Positions 45,844-54,303 of a stretch of 64,000 bases of DNA are shown here, in pieces (position 1 is the first letter of the stretch; each line of letters opens with the position of its first letter). The DNA lies in assembly GCA_913776255.1 (NCBI GenBank), contig CAJYLV010000016.1, positions 62,001 through 126,000 of the forward strand, in the 5' to 3' direction. Made by a program: the position numbers and the translations under genes. The DNA is from an uncultured Sphingomonas sp. (GTDB lineage Bacteria > Pseudomonadota > Alphaproteobacteria > Sphingomonadales > Sphingomonadaceae). The notes under the pieces were generated by a model. It did no database searches and was not told the origin of the DNA. It worked only from the letters and a program-made list of their open reading frames with translations.

Positions 45844-46560
45844 ATGCGTATCGCCACCGCCACCAGCCTGCTCGCCATCACGCTGCTCGCCGCGAACGGC
45901 GCGGCGGCGCAGACCGCCTATCCGGTGATCCCGGAGCCGATGATCTTCGACATGATGCGCCCGCTTGGCGCGCAGCGCGGCGAGATGGAGGTCAATGCGC
46001 TGGCGATGACCACCTCGCCGTTCCGCCCGCGCGCCGCCGAATGGGCGCCGGAGGTCGAATATGCCTTCACCGACGGCAAGGCGATCGAGTTCGAGCTGCC
46101 GTTCAACGGCGCCAAGCTGGAAGCGTTCAAGCTCGGCCTTCAGGCGGCGTTCGGTGCGTCGGCGGACGGGCGTAGCGCGCATGGCGTGCAATATCTCGGC
46201 ATCTACGACCGTGAGACCGGGCGCTACAGCAATTCCCTGCTCTACATGGCCGGGCATCGCTTCGATGCGCGGTGGAGCATGATGAACATGGTCGGCGTCG
46301 ACGATATCGCGCTCAAGCGCCGGAACGGGCGCAACGCGCTGCTGCTCAATCACGCTACCTTCTACGACGTCGCCGCGGGCACGATCGCGGGGGTCGAGCT
46401 GAACGTCGCGGGCGGGCGCGAGCGGCTGGTGCGCGTCGCGCCGCAGCTCCACCAGCGGCTGGCCGCCAGGATCAACGTGCAGGCCGCGGCGGGTGTCGAG
46501 AAGCACCGCCACCACCGCGCGCGCCCGACGCTCGGCGTGCGGCTGGTGCGCGAACTCTGA
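45844..46560 (+). CDS. Secreted protein, unknown function
   Basis: 238 residues from the ATG at 45844 (an open frame extends further upstream but would hide the signal peptide). Signal: MRIATATSLLAITLLAANGAAAQT. The mature protein has alternating hydrophobic and polar residues (VEYAFTDGKAIEFELPFNGAKLEAFKLGLQAAFG, YDVAAGTIAGVELNVAGG) and a basic C terminus HRHHRARPTLGVRLVREL, like a small outer-membrane beta-barrel or beta-rich periplasmic protein. Upstream AGCGGAG serves as ribosome binding site. It occurs before a HAD phosphatase; link unknown. Family not recognised. Confidence 0.75.
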   Translation: MRIATATSLLAITLLAANGAAAQTAYPVIPEPMIFDMMRPLGAQRGEMEVNALAMTTSPFRPRAAEWAPEVEYAFTDGKAIEFELPFNGAKLEAFKLGLQAAFGASADGRSAHGVQYLGIYDRETGRYSNSLLYMAGHRFDARWSMMNMVGVDDIALKRRNGRNALLLNHATFYDVAAGTIAGVELNVAGGRERLVRVAPQLHQRLAARINVQAAAGVEKHRHHRARPTLGVRLVREL

Positions 46561-46579
46561 CGCCGGTAGAAGCGCCGCC

Positions 46580-47275
46580 ATGCCGATCGACCTTATCTGC
46601 CTCGATGCCGACGATACCTTGTGGCACAACATGCGCTTCTTCGCCGCTGCCGAGCAGGCGTTTGCCGAGCTGGTCGCGCCCTATGCCGACGATGCCGCGG
46701 CGCGCGCCCGGATGCAGGCGATCGAAATCCGCAACCTGCGGCACTATGGCTATGGCGCGAAGAGCTTCACGCTCTCGATGGTCGAGACCGCGCTCGAACT
46801 GGCGGGCGACGACCTGCCGGCGGCGAGCGTGCGGCGCATCCTCGCGATCGGGCGCGAATTGCTCGCGCATCCGGTCGAGTTGCTCGACGGGATCGGCGCG
46901 ACGCTCGAACGGCTGGCGGGGATCGGGCGGCTGGTGCTGGTGACCAAGGGCGACCTGCTCCACCAGGAGGTGAAGCTCGCCGCCTCCGGGCTTGGGCAGC
47001 TTTTCACCGGGGTCGAGATCGTCAGCGACAAGCGCGCGGAGACGTTCGTGCGCGTCTTCCATCGTTATGGCTGCGCGCCCGAACGCGCGGTGATGGCGGG
47101 CGATTCGATGCGCTCGGACGTGCTGCCCGCGCTGGAAGCTGGCGCATGGGGCGCGTACATCCCGCAGCCGCTGGCCTGGGCGCATGAGGTGGCGATCGCC
47201 CCGGCCGACCATCCGCGCTTCCGGCAATTGGCGCGACTGGCGGAGTTGCCGGACTGGATCGAGGAGATCGGGTGA
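46580..47275 (+). CDS. HAD-superfamily hydrolase
   Basis: 231 residues, likely a phosphatase. HAD motifs: I LDADDTLW (Asp nucleophile about residue 9 with DxDxT), II VLVTKGD, III Lys in SDKRAETF, IV AGDSMRSDVLPALEAG. A helical cap lies between motifs I and II (AEQAFAELVAPYADDAAARARMQAIE), as in C1-cap phosphatases such as phosphoglycolate phosphatase or YjjG nucleotidase. No signal peptide. It follows the secreted-protein gene after 19 bases. Substrate not predictable. Confidence 0.88.
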   Translation: MPIDLICLDADDTLWHNMRFFAAAEQAFAELVAPYADDAAARARMQAIEIRNLRHYGYGAKSFTLSMVETALELAGDDLPAASVRRILAIGRELLAHPVELLDGIGATLERLAGIGRLVLVTKGDLLHQEVKLAASGLGQLFTGVEIVSDKRAETFVRVFHRYGCAPERAVMAGDSMRSDVLPALEAGAWGAYIPQPLAWAHEVAIAPADHPRFRQLARLAELPDWIEEIG

Positions 47276-47298
47276 GCTGGTACGTCCGGCGACGGTGC

Positions 47299-47318
47299 GG
47301 GGAGGCCGAAGCCTCCCC
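47299..47318. terminator. Hairpin between convergent HAD and TonB-receptor genes
   Basis: Perfect stem GGGGAGGC / GCCTCCCC with CGAA loop. No strong T run follows on either strand (GAAAATT on plus), so it is a terminator only by position, between two convergent genes. Confidence 0.5.
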
Positions 47319-47328
47319 GAAAATTACC

Positions 47329-49659
47329 TCAGTCGAACTTGCCGCTCAGCGAGACGCCGACGATCCGCGGTTCGTTGAACACCGCGGCGTTGTAGTTTTC
47401 GATCACGCCCTTGAGGTTCTTCTCGTTGGTGATGTTGCGCGCGAACGCCGCGATCTCGTAGCGGCCGTCGGCGGTGGTGAAACCGGCCTTGAGCCCCAGT
47501 TCTAGATTGTCGTCGGCGAAGAACTCGCGGGTCTTGTACAGGACGAAATTCGTATAGCCCTGCATGTTGACGTCACCGGCCACGAAGAAGTTGCCGCGAT
47601 CCGACAGCGGAATGTCGTAACGGACCGCCGCATCGACCTGCCAGCGCGGCGCATTGGGCAGCGGGTTGCCGTCGATCCGCGCCAGCGTCGCGCGCTGGCC
47701 GAAGATCGTCGCGGGCACGGTCTGGTTCAGCACCGTGCACGTCACATTGGCGCCGAACTGGCACACTTGCGCGAAGACGTTCTTGTCCTTGATCTCGGTG
47801 TGGATCGCGCTGCCGCCCAGCGAGAAGGTGATGTTGCGGATCGGCCGCCAGTCCAGCTCCGCCTCGACGCCGTAAGCATTGGCGTGGTCGGCGTTGAACA
47901 GCGTGCCGTTGCCGTTCGCATCATTGCCGTTCAGCTGGATATCGTTGACCCGGTAGGTGAAGGCGGTGGCGTTGAGGCGCAGCTTCGAGGTCGGCTGCGT
48001 CTTCACGCCTGCCTCGTACGACATGATCGTCTCGCTATTGGCGGTCGAGAATGGGGTGTTGAACACCGCCGAGCGGCCCTGGATCGTCGGGCCGCGGAAA
48101 CCGCGCGCCACACGGGCATAGATGCTCGCGGTCGGGTCGATCTCGTACAGCGCCGACAGATCCCAGCTCGGCTCCTTGCCGGTCAGCTTGACCGCACGCG
48201 GTGCGGTCGCCGGGAAGGTGTCGACCGTCCCCGCCGCATTGCGACCGGCGCGCACCAGCCGCGTTTCCTTGTCATCCTCGGTGTAGCGTGCGCCGGCCGT
48301 CAGCGTCAGGCGCTCGGCGAGACGATAGCTGGCCTGCCCGAACACCGCCCAGCTGGTGTTGACGTTGCGCAGCCGCACCCAGTTGTTGACGTTGCGCTGT
48401 GCATCGCCTGGCAGCAGAAAATAACCGCGCTGGTAGAATTCGGTGACGTCGCGGCTGTCGAAATAGAAGCCGCCGAACTGCCACTTGAACGCACCGTTGC
48501 CGTTGCTCGCCAACCGCACTTCCTGCGTCCACTGGTCGAGGTCGCGGACGCGGCCCATGCTCTCGCCATAGCCCGCGCCGCCGAAATTGGTCGCCGCACC
48601 GCCGTCGGTGTCGCCGCGGCTGTAGCCCGAGGTCGTCTCGTAAGCGGTGATCGAGGTCAGCGTCGCCGCGCCGAAATCCCACGCCGCGTTCACCGACCCG
48701 CCATAGGTCTTGTACGCCTGCGGGTTGTTCGCGCCCTCGTCGAGCGCGACGCGGTCGCGCGGTTCGAGGTTGATGTTGTTCTGCCCCTTGATGAGCGCGC
48801 CGCGGTGGAACACCGTCGACGTGCCCTCATAGGAGCGGACATGGCCCGACAGATTGACCGACAACGTCTCGGTCGGGGTCAGCAGCACCTGCAGCCGCGC
48901 GTCACGCTCGTCGAAGCCGCCCATTGCGTCGCGACCCGGACGCGTCCCGTCGCGGCTGACGCCGGTGTAGCTGTTGTCGATCCAGTCGTCGCGGTGCTGG
49001 TACAGCCCCGACAGCCGCACCGCGATCTTGTCCTGCACGATCGGCCCGCCGACGCCGCCGTCGAAGGTGACGGTGTTGTACGAGCCATAGGAGGCGTTGA
49101 AGCGGCTCGACCAGGTCTGGCCGGGGCGGATGGTGTCGAACTTGATGATGCCCGCGGTGGTGTTGCGCCCGAACAGCGAGCCCTGCGGCCCGCGCAGCAC
49201 CTCGACATTGGCGACGTCATAGACCGGGTTGGACTTCAGAACGACATGCTCCAGCACGACATCGTCCTGGATGATCGACACCGGCTGCGAGGCGCCGAGG
49301 TAGAAATCGATGTTGCCGAGTCCGCGGATGTAGAAGCGCGGGAAGATGCGGCCGGTGGTCGTCTCGGCATAGAGGCCCGGCACGCGCCCGGCGAGCGCCA
49401 GCGCGTCCTCGCCACCCGACTGGAAGGTGCGCAGGTCGTCGCCATTGACCACCGCCACCGACACCGGCACCCGGCGCAGGTTTTCGGTGCGGCGCTCGGC
49501 GGTCACCACCACCTCGCCCAGTCCGGTGTCACCCGCGTCCGGGGCCGCTTCGGTCGCGGCGGGCACGGCGCCGGTGGTCTGCGCGGCGGCGGGCAACGTG
49601 GACAAGGCGACACCGGCGAACAGGCCGGCGAGCAGGATCGATTTCGACGAACGACGCAT
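47329..49659 (-). CDS. TonB-dependent receptor
   Basis: 776 residues. Signal SILLAGLFAGVALSTLPAAAQT, TonB box-like EVVVTAERR, plug domain RRVPVSVAVVNGDDLRTFQS, FYIRGLGNIDFYLG, VEVLRGPQGSLFGRNTTAG, and a barrel whose last strand ends GVSLSGKFD. The plug pattern (ERRTENLRRVPVSVAVVNGDDL) and extended loops are of the CirA/iron-complex outer-membrane recepter type, widely expanded in sphingomonads and used for many nutrients. A perfect ACGGAA-TAT-TTCCGT palindrome lies about 130-145 bases upstream. Ligand unknown. Confidence 0.92.
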   Translation of the reverse strand: MRRSSKSILLAGLFAGVALSTLPAAAQTTGAVPAATEAAPDAGDTGLGEVVVTAERRTENLRRVPVSVAVVNGDDLRTFQSGGEDALALAGRVPGLYAETTTGRIFPRFYIRGLGNIDFYLGASQPVSIIQDDVVLEHVVLKSNPVYDVANVEVLRGPQGSLFGRNTTAGIIKFDTIRPGQTWSSRFNASYGSYNTVTFDGGVGGPIVQDKIAVRLSGLYQHRDDWIDNSYTGVSRDGTRPGRDAMGGFDERDARLQVLLTPTETLSVNLSGHVRSYEGTSTVFHRGALIKGQNNINLEPRDRVALDEGANNPQAYKTYGGSVNAAWDFGAATLTSITAYETTSGYSRGDTDGGAATNFGGAGYGESMGRVRDLDQWTQEVRLASNGNGAFKWQFGGFYFDSRDVTEFYQRGYFLLPGDAQRNVNNWVRLRNVNTSWAVFGQASYRLAERLTLTAGARYTEDDKETRLVRAGRNAAGTVDTFPATAPRAVKLTGKEPSWDLSALYEIDPTASIYARVARGFRGPTIQGRSAVFNTPFSTANSETIMSYEAGVKTQPTSKLRLNATAFTYRVNDIQLNGNDANGNGTLFNADHANAYGVEAELDWRPIRNITFSLGGSAIHTEIKDKNVFAQVCQFGANVTCTVLNQTVPATIFGQRATLARIDGNPLPNAPRWQVDAAVRYDIPLSDRGNFFVAGDVNMQGYTNFVLYKTREFFADDNLELGLKAGFTTADGRYEIAAFARNITNEKNLKGVIENYNAAVFNEPRIVGVSLSGKFD

Positions 49660-49788
49660 GAGAACCCCTTATGAAACGACGGGAAGGCTTCGCAGGGGCG
49701 CCGGCTTTCGCGGCGTTTGTCCCCGGCGAATCGCTCGGCTTCCCGTCGCGGCGGCTAGGCGGCGATTGTGTCGAGATCATGAAAAGTA

Positions 49789-49803
49789 ACGGAATATTTC
49801 CGT
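49789..49803. promoter_or_regulatory. Palindromic operator candidate upstream of the TonB receptor
   Basis: ACGGAA-TAT-TTCCGT, exact 6 bp inverted repeat in an AT-rich spot of a GC-rich gap, about 130 bases before the receptor ATG at 49659 and 46 bases past the end of the EVE gene. Could be bound by an unknown regulator controlling the receptor. Confidence 0.45.
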
Positions 49804-49848
49804 CTCTTTCCCGCTACTCGCGCGACCTCCACGGGCGGGCGGCGATCG

Positions 49849-50241
49849 TCAGGCTTTCGCAATGATCGCGGCCCATTCGTCGCCGCTGACCGGGCTGACC
49901 GACAGCCGCGCTTGCCGAAGCATCGCCATCCCGCGCAACGCGGGGTCGGCCTTCATCGCCGCCAGCGTGACCGGGCGCGCCAGCGGCGCGTCGGCCGCGA
50001 TCTTCACCGACACCCAAGGCGCAACATCCTCGGGCCGGGCGGAGCGGACCACCGACGCGATCCCGACCGCGGCCTTCTGCGCGCCGCTATGATAGATCAG
50101 CGCGCGATCGCCCACCGCCATCGCGCGCAGATGGGCGGCCGCGGCATGGTTGCGCACGCCGGTCCACTCCGTCTCGTGCTCGCGGATCAGCTCGTCCCAG
50201 CCGTAGCTGCCGGGCTCGGTCTTCAGCAGCCAATATGCCAC
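49849..50241 (-). CDS. EVE-domain protein
   Basis: 130 residues, a single EVE (PUA-like) domain that reads modified bases or RNA. Characteristic start MAYWLLKTEPGSYGWDELIRE, TEWTGVRNHAAAAHLRAMAVGDRALIYHSG, and the late LRQARLSVSPVSGDEW. Stand-alone bacterial EVE proteins may recognise modified cytosines and sometimes occur near restriction or modification systems; here no such system is next to it. Cytosolic, no signal. Divergent from the glycine-zipper gene. Confidence 0.9.
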   Translation of the reverse strand: MAYWLLKTEPGSYGWDELIREHETEWTGVRNHAAAAHLRAMAVGDRALIYHSGAQKAAVGIASVVRSARPEDVAPWVSVKIAADAPLARPVTLAAMKADPALRGMAMLRQARLSVSPVSGDEWAAIIAKA

Positions 50242-50375
50242 GGGCGCTCCTCGATTAAACCGCGCATGAATGCGCCATTCCGCACCTGTTCAGCCGCCGG
50301 GGGCCATAGCGATGGCACAGGCTCGCACAGTCAAGCGTTCAGTCAACAGGCGAGCGAGTGCAGGAGGTCCGGTTT

Positions 50376-50744
50376 ATGTCTGCGTTGAAGAAGACCGTTT
50401 TGGCCACCGGCCTGATGGCGACAGCCCTGGCCAGTGCCGCGCCCGCGGAGGCGCAGCGCTACTGGCGGCACCGCGACCGAGGCGGCGATACCGCGGCGGG
50501 CGCGCTGATCGGCGGCGTGATCGGGCTCGGGCTCGGCGCGGCGATCGCGTCGAGCAACCGCGATCGTTACTACGACCGGCGCTATGACGATCGCCGCTAT
50601 TATTACGACGATCGTTCCTATTACGCGCCGCCGCCGCGGGTCTACTATCGCGAGCGTTATTACGCGCCGCCGCCCCCGCGGGTCTATTACGAGCCGCGTG
50701 GCTATTATCGCGGCTATGACGCGCCCGGCTATTACGGCTGGTGA
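50376..50744 (+). CDS. Glycine-zipper, tyrosine-rich secreted protein
   Basis: 122 residues from the ATG at 50376 with AGGAGG upstream. Signal SALKKTVLATGLMATALASAAPAEAQ, then a glycine zipper GGDTAAGALIGGVIGLGLGAAI that may insert in the outer membrane, and a tail rich in Tyr and Arg with repeated YYAPPP / RVYY motifs. Similar proteins of sphingomonads are annotated as glycine zipper 2TM or hypothetical. The Tyr/Arg repeats may bind surfaces or nucleic acid. No function known. Confidence 0.85.
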   Translation: MSALKKTVLATGLMATALASAAPAEAQRYWRHRDRGGDTAAGALIGGVIGLGLGAAIASSNRDRYYDRRYDDRRYYYDDRSYYAPPPRVYYRERYYAPPPPRVYYEPRGYYRGYDAPGYYGW

Positions 50745-50825
50745 GGCGGACGGCGGCGCGGGGACGCGATCCCTGCGCCGCCTTTTTTTGTGGCCGCGCG
50801 CGTCGCTTTGCGGCAAGGGCGCGGC

Positions 50826-51101
50826 ATGAGCGATACTCCTCCCGACCATCTGTCGATCGATCCGTCGAGCCCGTTCTTCGACCAGGACGCCCTGCAACGC
50901 GGCGTCGGCATCCGCTTCAAGGGCGTCGAGCGCCGCGATGTCGAGGAATACAGCATGTCCGAGGGCTGGGTGCGTGTCGCGCTCGGCAAGAAGGTCGATC
51001 GCCACGGCCGTCCGCTGACGATCAAGCTCACCGGGCCGGTCGAGGCCTATTTCGAGAATGCCGCTCCGGAAGAAGACGGCGCGGATCAGCAAGAGGCGTA
51101 A
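50826..51101 (+). CDS. DUF3297-family protein
   Basis: 91 residues. The sequence DHLSIDPSSPFFDQDALQRGVGIRFKG and KKVDRHGRPLTIKLTGPVEAYF match DUF3297, a small cytosolic family of unknown role widespread in proteobacteria (similar genes are often glutathione-linked by name only). ATG at 50826, 81 bases after the glycine-zipper stop. Acidic C terminus. No partner evident. Confidence 0.85.
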   Translation: MSDTPPDHLSIDPSSPFFDQDALQRGVGIRFKGVERRDVEEYSMSEGWVRVALGKKVDRHGRPLTIKLTGPVEAYFENAAPEEDGADQQEA

Positions 51102-51116
51102 CGTCTCAACGCCGAC

Positions 51117-51211
51117 TGTCATCCCCGCGAAGGCGGGGATCCAGACGCGCAGGTCCGTCAATAAAAGCACAACGTCAGCGCTTCTGGATTGCCGCCTGCG
51201 CGGGAATGACG
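51117..51211. repeat. CGTCATCCCCGCG palindromic element, copy 2
   Basis: Arms TGTCATCCCCGCGAAGGCGG and CCGCCTGCGCGGGAATGAC, about 95 bp, between the DUF3297 gene and the convergent ABC-F gene, with small changes against the copy at 15298-15391. Confidence 0.75.
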
Positions 51212-51224
51212 GAATTAAGCCATT

Positions 51225-53090
51225 TTACGCGGCTTCCAGCGCCTCGCTCGCCGCCATCCAGCGCGCCTCCGCCGCCTCGATGCGATCGTTGAGATCGGCG
51301 CGCTGCTTCATCAGCTCTGACATCGTCAGCTTCGCATACTTCGGTTCGGCGGTCGACGGATCGAACATGGCGCGGTCCACCGCGGCGCGCTCTGCCGTAA
51401 GCTTCGCCAGTTCCGCCTCGGCGTCGCGCGCCTCCTTCTTGAGCGCCTTGTCGTTCTCGCGCGCGGCGGCCGCGGCCTTGCGGTCCTGCTTGCTGCCCTT
51501 CGGCTTGTCCGCGCCCTTGCCGTCGCCAGCGAGCACGAAGGCGATATAATCGTCGAGGCTGCCGTCGAATTCCTTCGCGGTGCCGTTGTCGACCAGCACC
51601 AGCCGGTCGGCGCTCAGCTCCACCATATGCCGGTCGTGACTGACCAGCAGCACCGCGCCGGTATAGGCGTTGAGCGCCTGCACCAGCGCCTCGCGCGCAT
51701 CGACGTCGAGGTGGTTGGTCGGCTCGTCGAGGATCAGCAGGTGCGGCGCCTCGCGCGTGACCAGCGCCAGCGCCAGCCGCGCGCGCTCGCCGCCCGACAT
51801 GCTGCCGACGCGTGCGGTCGCACGGTCGCCCGAGAAGCCGAACCGCCCGAGCTGCGCACGCACCGCCGCGGGGGTCGCGCCCGGCATGACGCGCGTCATA
51901 TGCGCGAGCGGCGTGTCGTCGGCCTCAAGTTCCTCGACCTGATATTGCGTGAAATAACCAACCTTCATCTTGCCGGTCGCGTTCATCTCGCCACTCATCG
52001 GCGTCAGCTGCGCCGCCAGCAGTCGCGCCAGCGTCGTCTTGCCATTGCCGTTGCGGCCGAGCAGTGCGATCCGGTCCTCCGGGTCCATCCGCAGGTTCAG
52101 TCGCGACAGGATCGGCGTGTCGCCATAGCCGACCGCGGCGTGATCGAGCGTGATGAGCGGCGGCCGCAACTCGGTTGGGTTGGGGAAGTCGAAGCTCAGC
52201 GTCGGGTCGTTCACCGCCTCGGCGATCGGCTGCATCTTGGCGAGCATCTTGGCGCGGCTCTGCGCCTGCTTCGCGGTCGAGGCGCGCGCCGAGTTGCGCG
52301 CGACATAGTCCTGCAGCTTGGCGCGCTGCGCGTCCTGGTTGGCCTTGGCCGCGGCGAGCTGCGCCAGCCGCTCGGCGCGCTGCCGCTCGAACGCGTCATA
52401 GCCGCCGGGGTAGAGCGTCGTCTTGCCGCCCTGCAAATGCAGGATGTGGTCGACGACGTTGTTGAGGAAGTCGCGTTCGTGGCTGACCACGACGATCGTC
52501 GCGCGATAGCTCTTGAGGAAATCCTCCAGCCACATCACCGCTTCGAGATCGAGGTGGTTGCTCGGCTCGTCGAGCAGCAGCAGGTCGGGCTGCGAGAACA
52601 GCAAGGCGGCGAGCGCGACGCGCATCTTCCAGCCGCCCGAGAAGCTGTCGAGCGGACGGCTCTGCGCCTCCTCATCGAAGCCAAGCCCGACGAGGATCCG
52701 CGCCGCGCGCGAGGGGGCGGCATAAGCGTCGATCGCGATCAGCCGGTCGTGGACCTCGCCGAGCCGGTCCATGCAGCCCGTGCCGTCGAACGCTTCGGCT
52801 TCCGCGAGCAGCGCGGCGCGTTCGGCGTCGGCGGCGAGTACCGTCTCCAGCGGAGTCGAGTCACCCGCGGGCGCCTCCTGCGCGATATAGCCGATCCGCG
52901 CGCCGCGCGGCATGTCGGCCGAGCCTTCGTCGGGTTCGAGCAGCCCGGCGATGACGCGCACCATCGTCGACTTGCCCGCGCCGTTGCGGCCGATTAGCCC
53001 GACGCGGCTGCCGGGGGGGAGGGCGGCACTGGCGCGATCGAGGATCGTGCGCCCGCCGAGCCGCACGGTGATGCCGTTGAGAGAAAGCAT
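51225..53090 (-). CDS. ABC-F family ATPase (YheS/Uup type)
   Basis: 621 residues; two ABC domains on one chain with no membrane part, acting on ribosomes rather than as a transporter. Domain 1: Walker A GLIGRNGAGKST, signature LDSFSGGWKMRVALA, Walker B LLLLDEPSNHLD. The linker (about 255-300, QRAERLAQLAAAKANQD) joins domain 2: Walker A ALLGRNGNGKTT, signature GSMSGGERARLALALV, Walker B LLILDEPTNHLD. C-terminal coiled coil (KALKKEARDAEAELAKL) is of Uup/YheS type. ATG at 53090; extended frames upstream are not part of the gene. Confidence 0.93.
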   Translation of the reverse strand: MLSLNGITVRLGGRTILDRASAALPPGSRVGLIGRNGAGKSTMVRVIAGLLEPDEGSADMPRGARIGYIAQEAPAGDSTPLETVLAADAERAALLAEAEAFDGTGCMDRLGEVHDRLIAIDAYAAPSRAARILVGLGFDEEAQSRPLDSFSGGWKMRVALAALLFSQPDLLLLDEPSNHLDLEAVMWLEDFLKSYRATIVVVSHERDFLNNVVDHILHLQGGKTTLYPGGYDAFERQRAERLAQLAAAKANQDAQRAKLQDYVARNSARASTAKQAQSRAKMLAKMQPIAEAVNDPTLSFDFPNPTELRPPLITLDHAAVGYGDTPILSRLNLRMDPEDRIALLGRNGNGKTTLARLLAAQLTPMSGEMNATGKMKVGYFTQYQVEELEADDTPLAHMTRVMPGATPAAVRAQLGRFGFSGDRATARVGSMSGGERARLALALVTREAPHLLILDEPTNHLDVDAREALVQALNAYTGAVLLVSHDRHMVELSADRLVLVDNGTAKEFDGSLDDYIAFVLAGDGKGADKPKGSKQDRKAAAAARENDKALKKEARDAEAELAKLTAERAAVDRAMFDPSTAEPKYAKLTMSELMKQRADLNDRIEAAEARWMAASEALEAA

Positions 53091-53140
53091 GCGCGCGCCT
53101 GTAGCCGATCGCGCGGGAAGGGGGAAGGGAGGGGCGGAGA

Positions 53141-54226
53141 TCAGCCGGCCCCATCCTCCATCGCCGGAGTCGCCACCCCGCGCTGCTCGCTGAGGATCGT
53201 CCAGCCGGTCAGGAACAGCGCCGCCACCACCGGCCCGACAACGATCCCGCTCAGCCCGAGCACGTCGATCCCGCCGAGTGTCGTCACCAGCACCAGCCAG
53301 TCGGGTAGGCCGGTGTCGCGCCCGACCAGGATCGGCCGAAGCACATTGTCGGCCAGCCCGATCACGAACACGCCGGAGACGATCACCACCACCGCCTGCC
53401 AGATCGCGCCGGTCGCGAGCAGATACACCGCCACTGGGCCCCAGATGATCGCGGGACCGACGGCTGGCAACAGCGCGGCGATCGCCATCAGCACGCCCCA
53501 CAGCAGCGCGGCGGGAAGGCCGACGATCCAGAAGGTGATCGCCCCCAACGCGCCCTGCACCAGCGCCACGACACCCGATCCCTTGATGGTCGCGCGCACC
53601 ACCGCGACGAACTTCTCCGCGAGACGCTCGGCCGCCGACCGCTCCAGCGGCAGCGCGCGCACGACCGCCGGGCCAAGCCGCTCGCCGTCGCGCAGCAGGA
53701 AGAAGGTGACGTACAGCCCGACGCCGAACGCCAGCAGGAACGCCGCGGCATTGGCGCCGATCGACAGCGCCTGCCGGGTGAGGACGCTCGCGCTGTTGCT
53801 CAGCGTCGCGGTGACACGCGCCTGTGCGCGTTCGAGGCTGTTGAGTCCGGCACTGTCGAGCAGTTGCTGCAAGCGTGCGGGCAGCGCGTCGTGCACCTGC
53901 TTGAAGTACATCGCAAAGTCGATCTGGCCGCTCCGCATCTGCTCATAGACGCCCGCCGCCTGATCGACGATCATGCTGCCGAGGATCAGCGCCGGGATGA
54001 CCACCGCGAAGGTGATGACCAGCAGCGTCAGCGCCGCCGCCATGTTGCGCCGCGCCGGCCAGCGTCGTGCAAAGCGCTGAAAGATCGGCTGGAACAGCAA
54101 GGCCGCCAGCGCCGCCCACAGCAATGCACCGAGGAACCCGGAGACGACCAGCAGCAACCCGACCGACGCCAGCAACAGGAAGAGGAGCAACCCGCCATTC
54201 TCGACGCGTTGTCGATCGATCGTCAT
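53141..54226 (-). CDS. AI-2E family transporter (PerM/YdiK type)
   Basis: 361 residues from the ATG at 54226, with seven or eight transmembrane helices (GLLLFLLLASVGLLLVVSGFLG, ALTLLVITFAVVIPALILG, GANAAAFLLAFGVGLYVTFFLL, GVVALVQGALGAITFWIVGLP, LLWGVLMAIAALLPAVGPAIIWG, AVVVIVSGVFVIGLADNVLRPI, VLVTTLGGIDVLGLSGIVVGPVVAALF). The last block with LADNVLRPILVG and GGIDVLGLSGIVVGPV is the family signature. Members include the autoinducer-2 exporter TqsA and PerM permeases; true substrate unknown. The next gene upstream in the same direction is trhO, 77 bases away. Confidence 0.9.
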   Translation of the reverse strand: MTIDRQRVENGGLLLFLLLASVGLLLVVSGFLGALLWAALAALLFQPIFQRFARRWPARRNMAAALTLLVITFAVVIPALILGSMIVDQAAGVYEQMRSGQIDFAMYFKQVHDALPARLQQLLDSAGLNSLERAQARVTATLSNSASVLTRQALSIGANAAAFLLAFGVGLYVTFFLLRDGERLGPAVVRALPLERSAAERLAEKFVAVVRATIKGSGVVALVQGALGAITFWIVGLPAALLWGVLMAIAALLPAVGPAIIWGPVAVYLLATGAIWQAVVVIVSGVFVIGLADNVLRPILVGRDTGLPDWLVLVTTLGGIDVLGLSGIVVGPVVAALFLTGWTILSEQRGVATPAMEDGAG

Positions 54227-54303
54227 GTACGAAGCCCCCGGAACCATTGTGTCGTTACACAGGGGAAACGCTACCGATCTGGATTAGGTCCGCGCCGCCG
54301 GGG

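Noticed and set aside
49660..49848. Search for a gene between the TonB receptor and EVE genes
   Set aside because: Frames are short, start codons lack a ribosome binding site, and the region contains an operator-like palindrome instead.
54248..54261. TGTGT-CGTT-ACACA palindrome upstream of the AI-2E permease as an operator, or GGAAC nearby as an EcfG promoter
   Set aside because: Arms are only 5 bp, and the GGAAC at 54240 has a CGTT at 8 bases, not 16-17, and points away from the gene.
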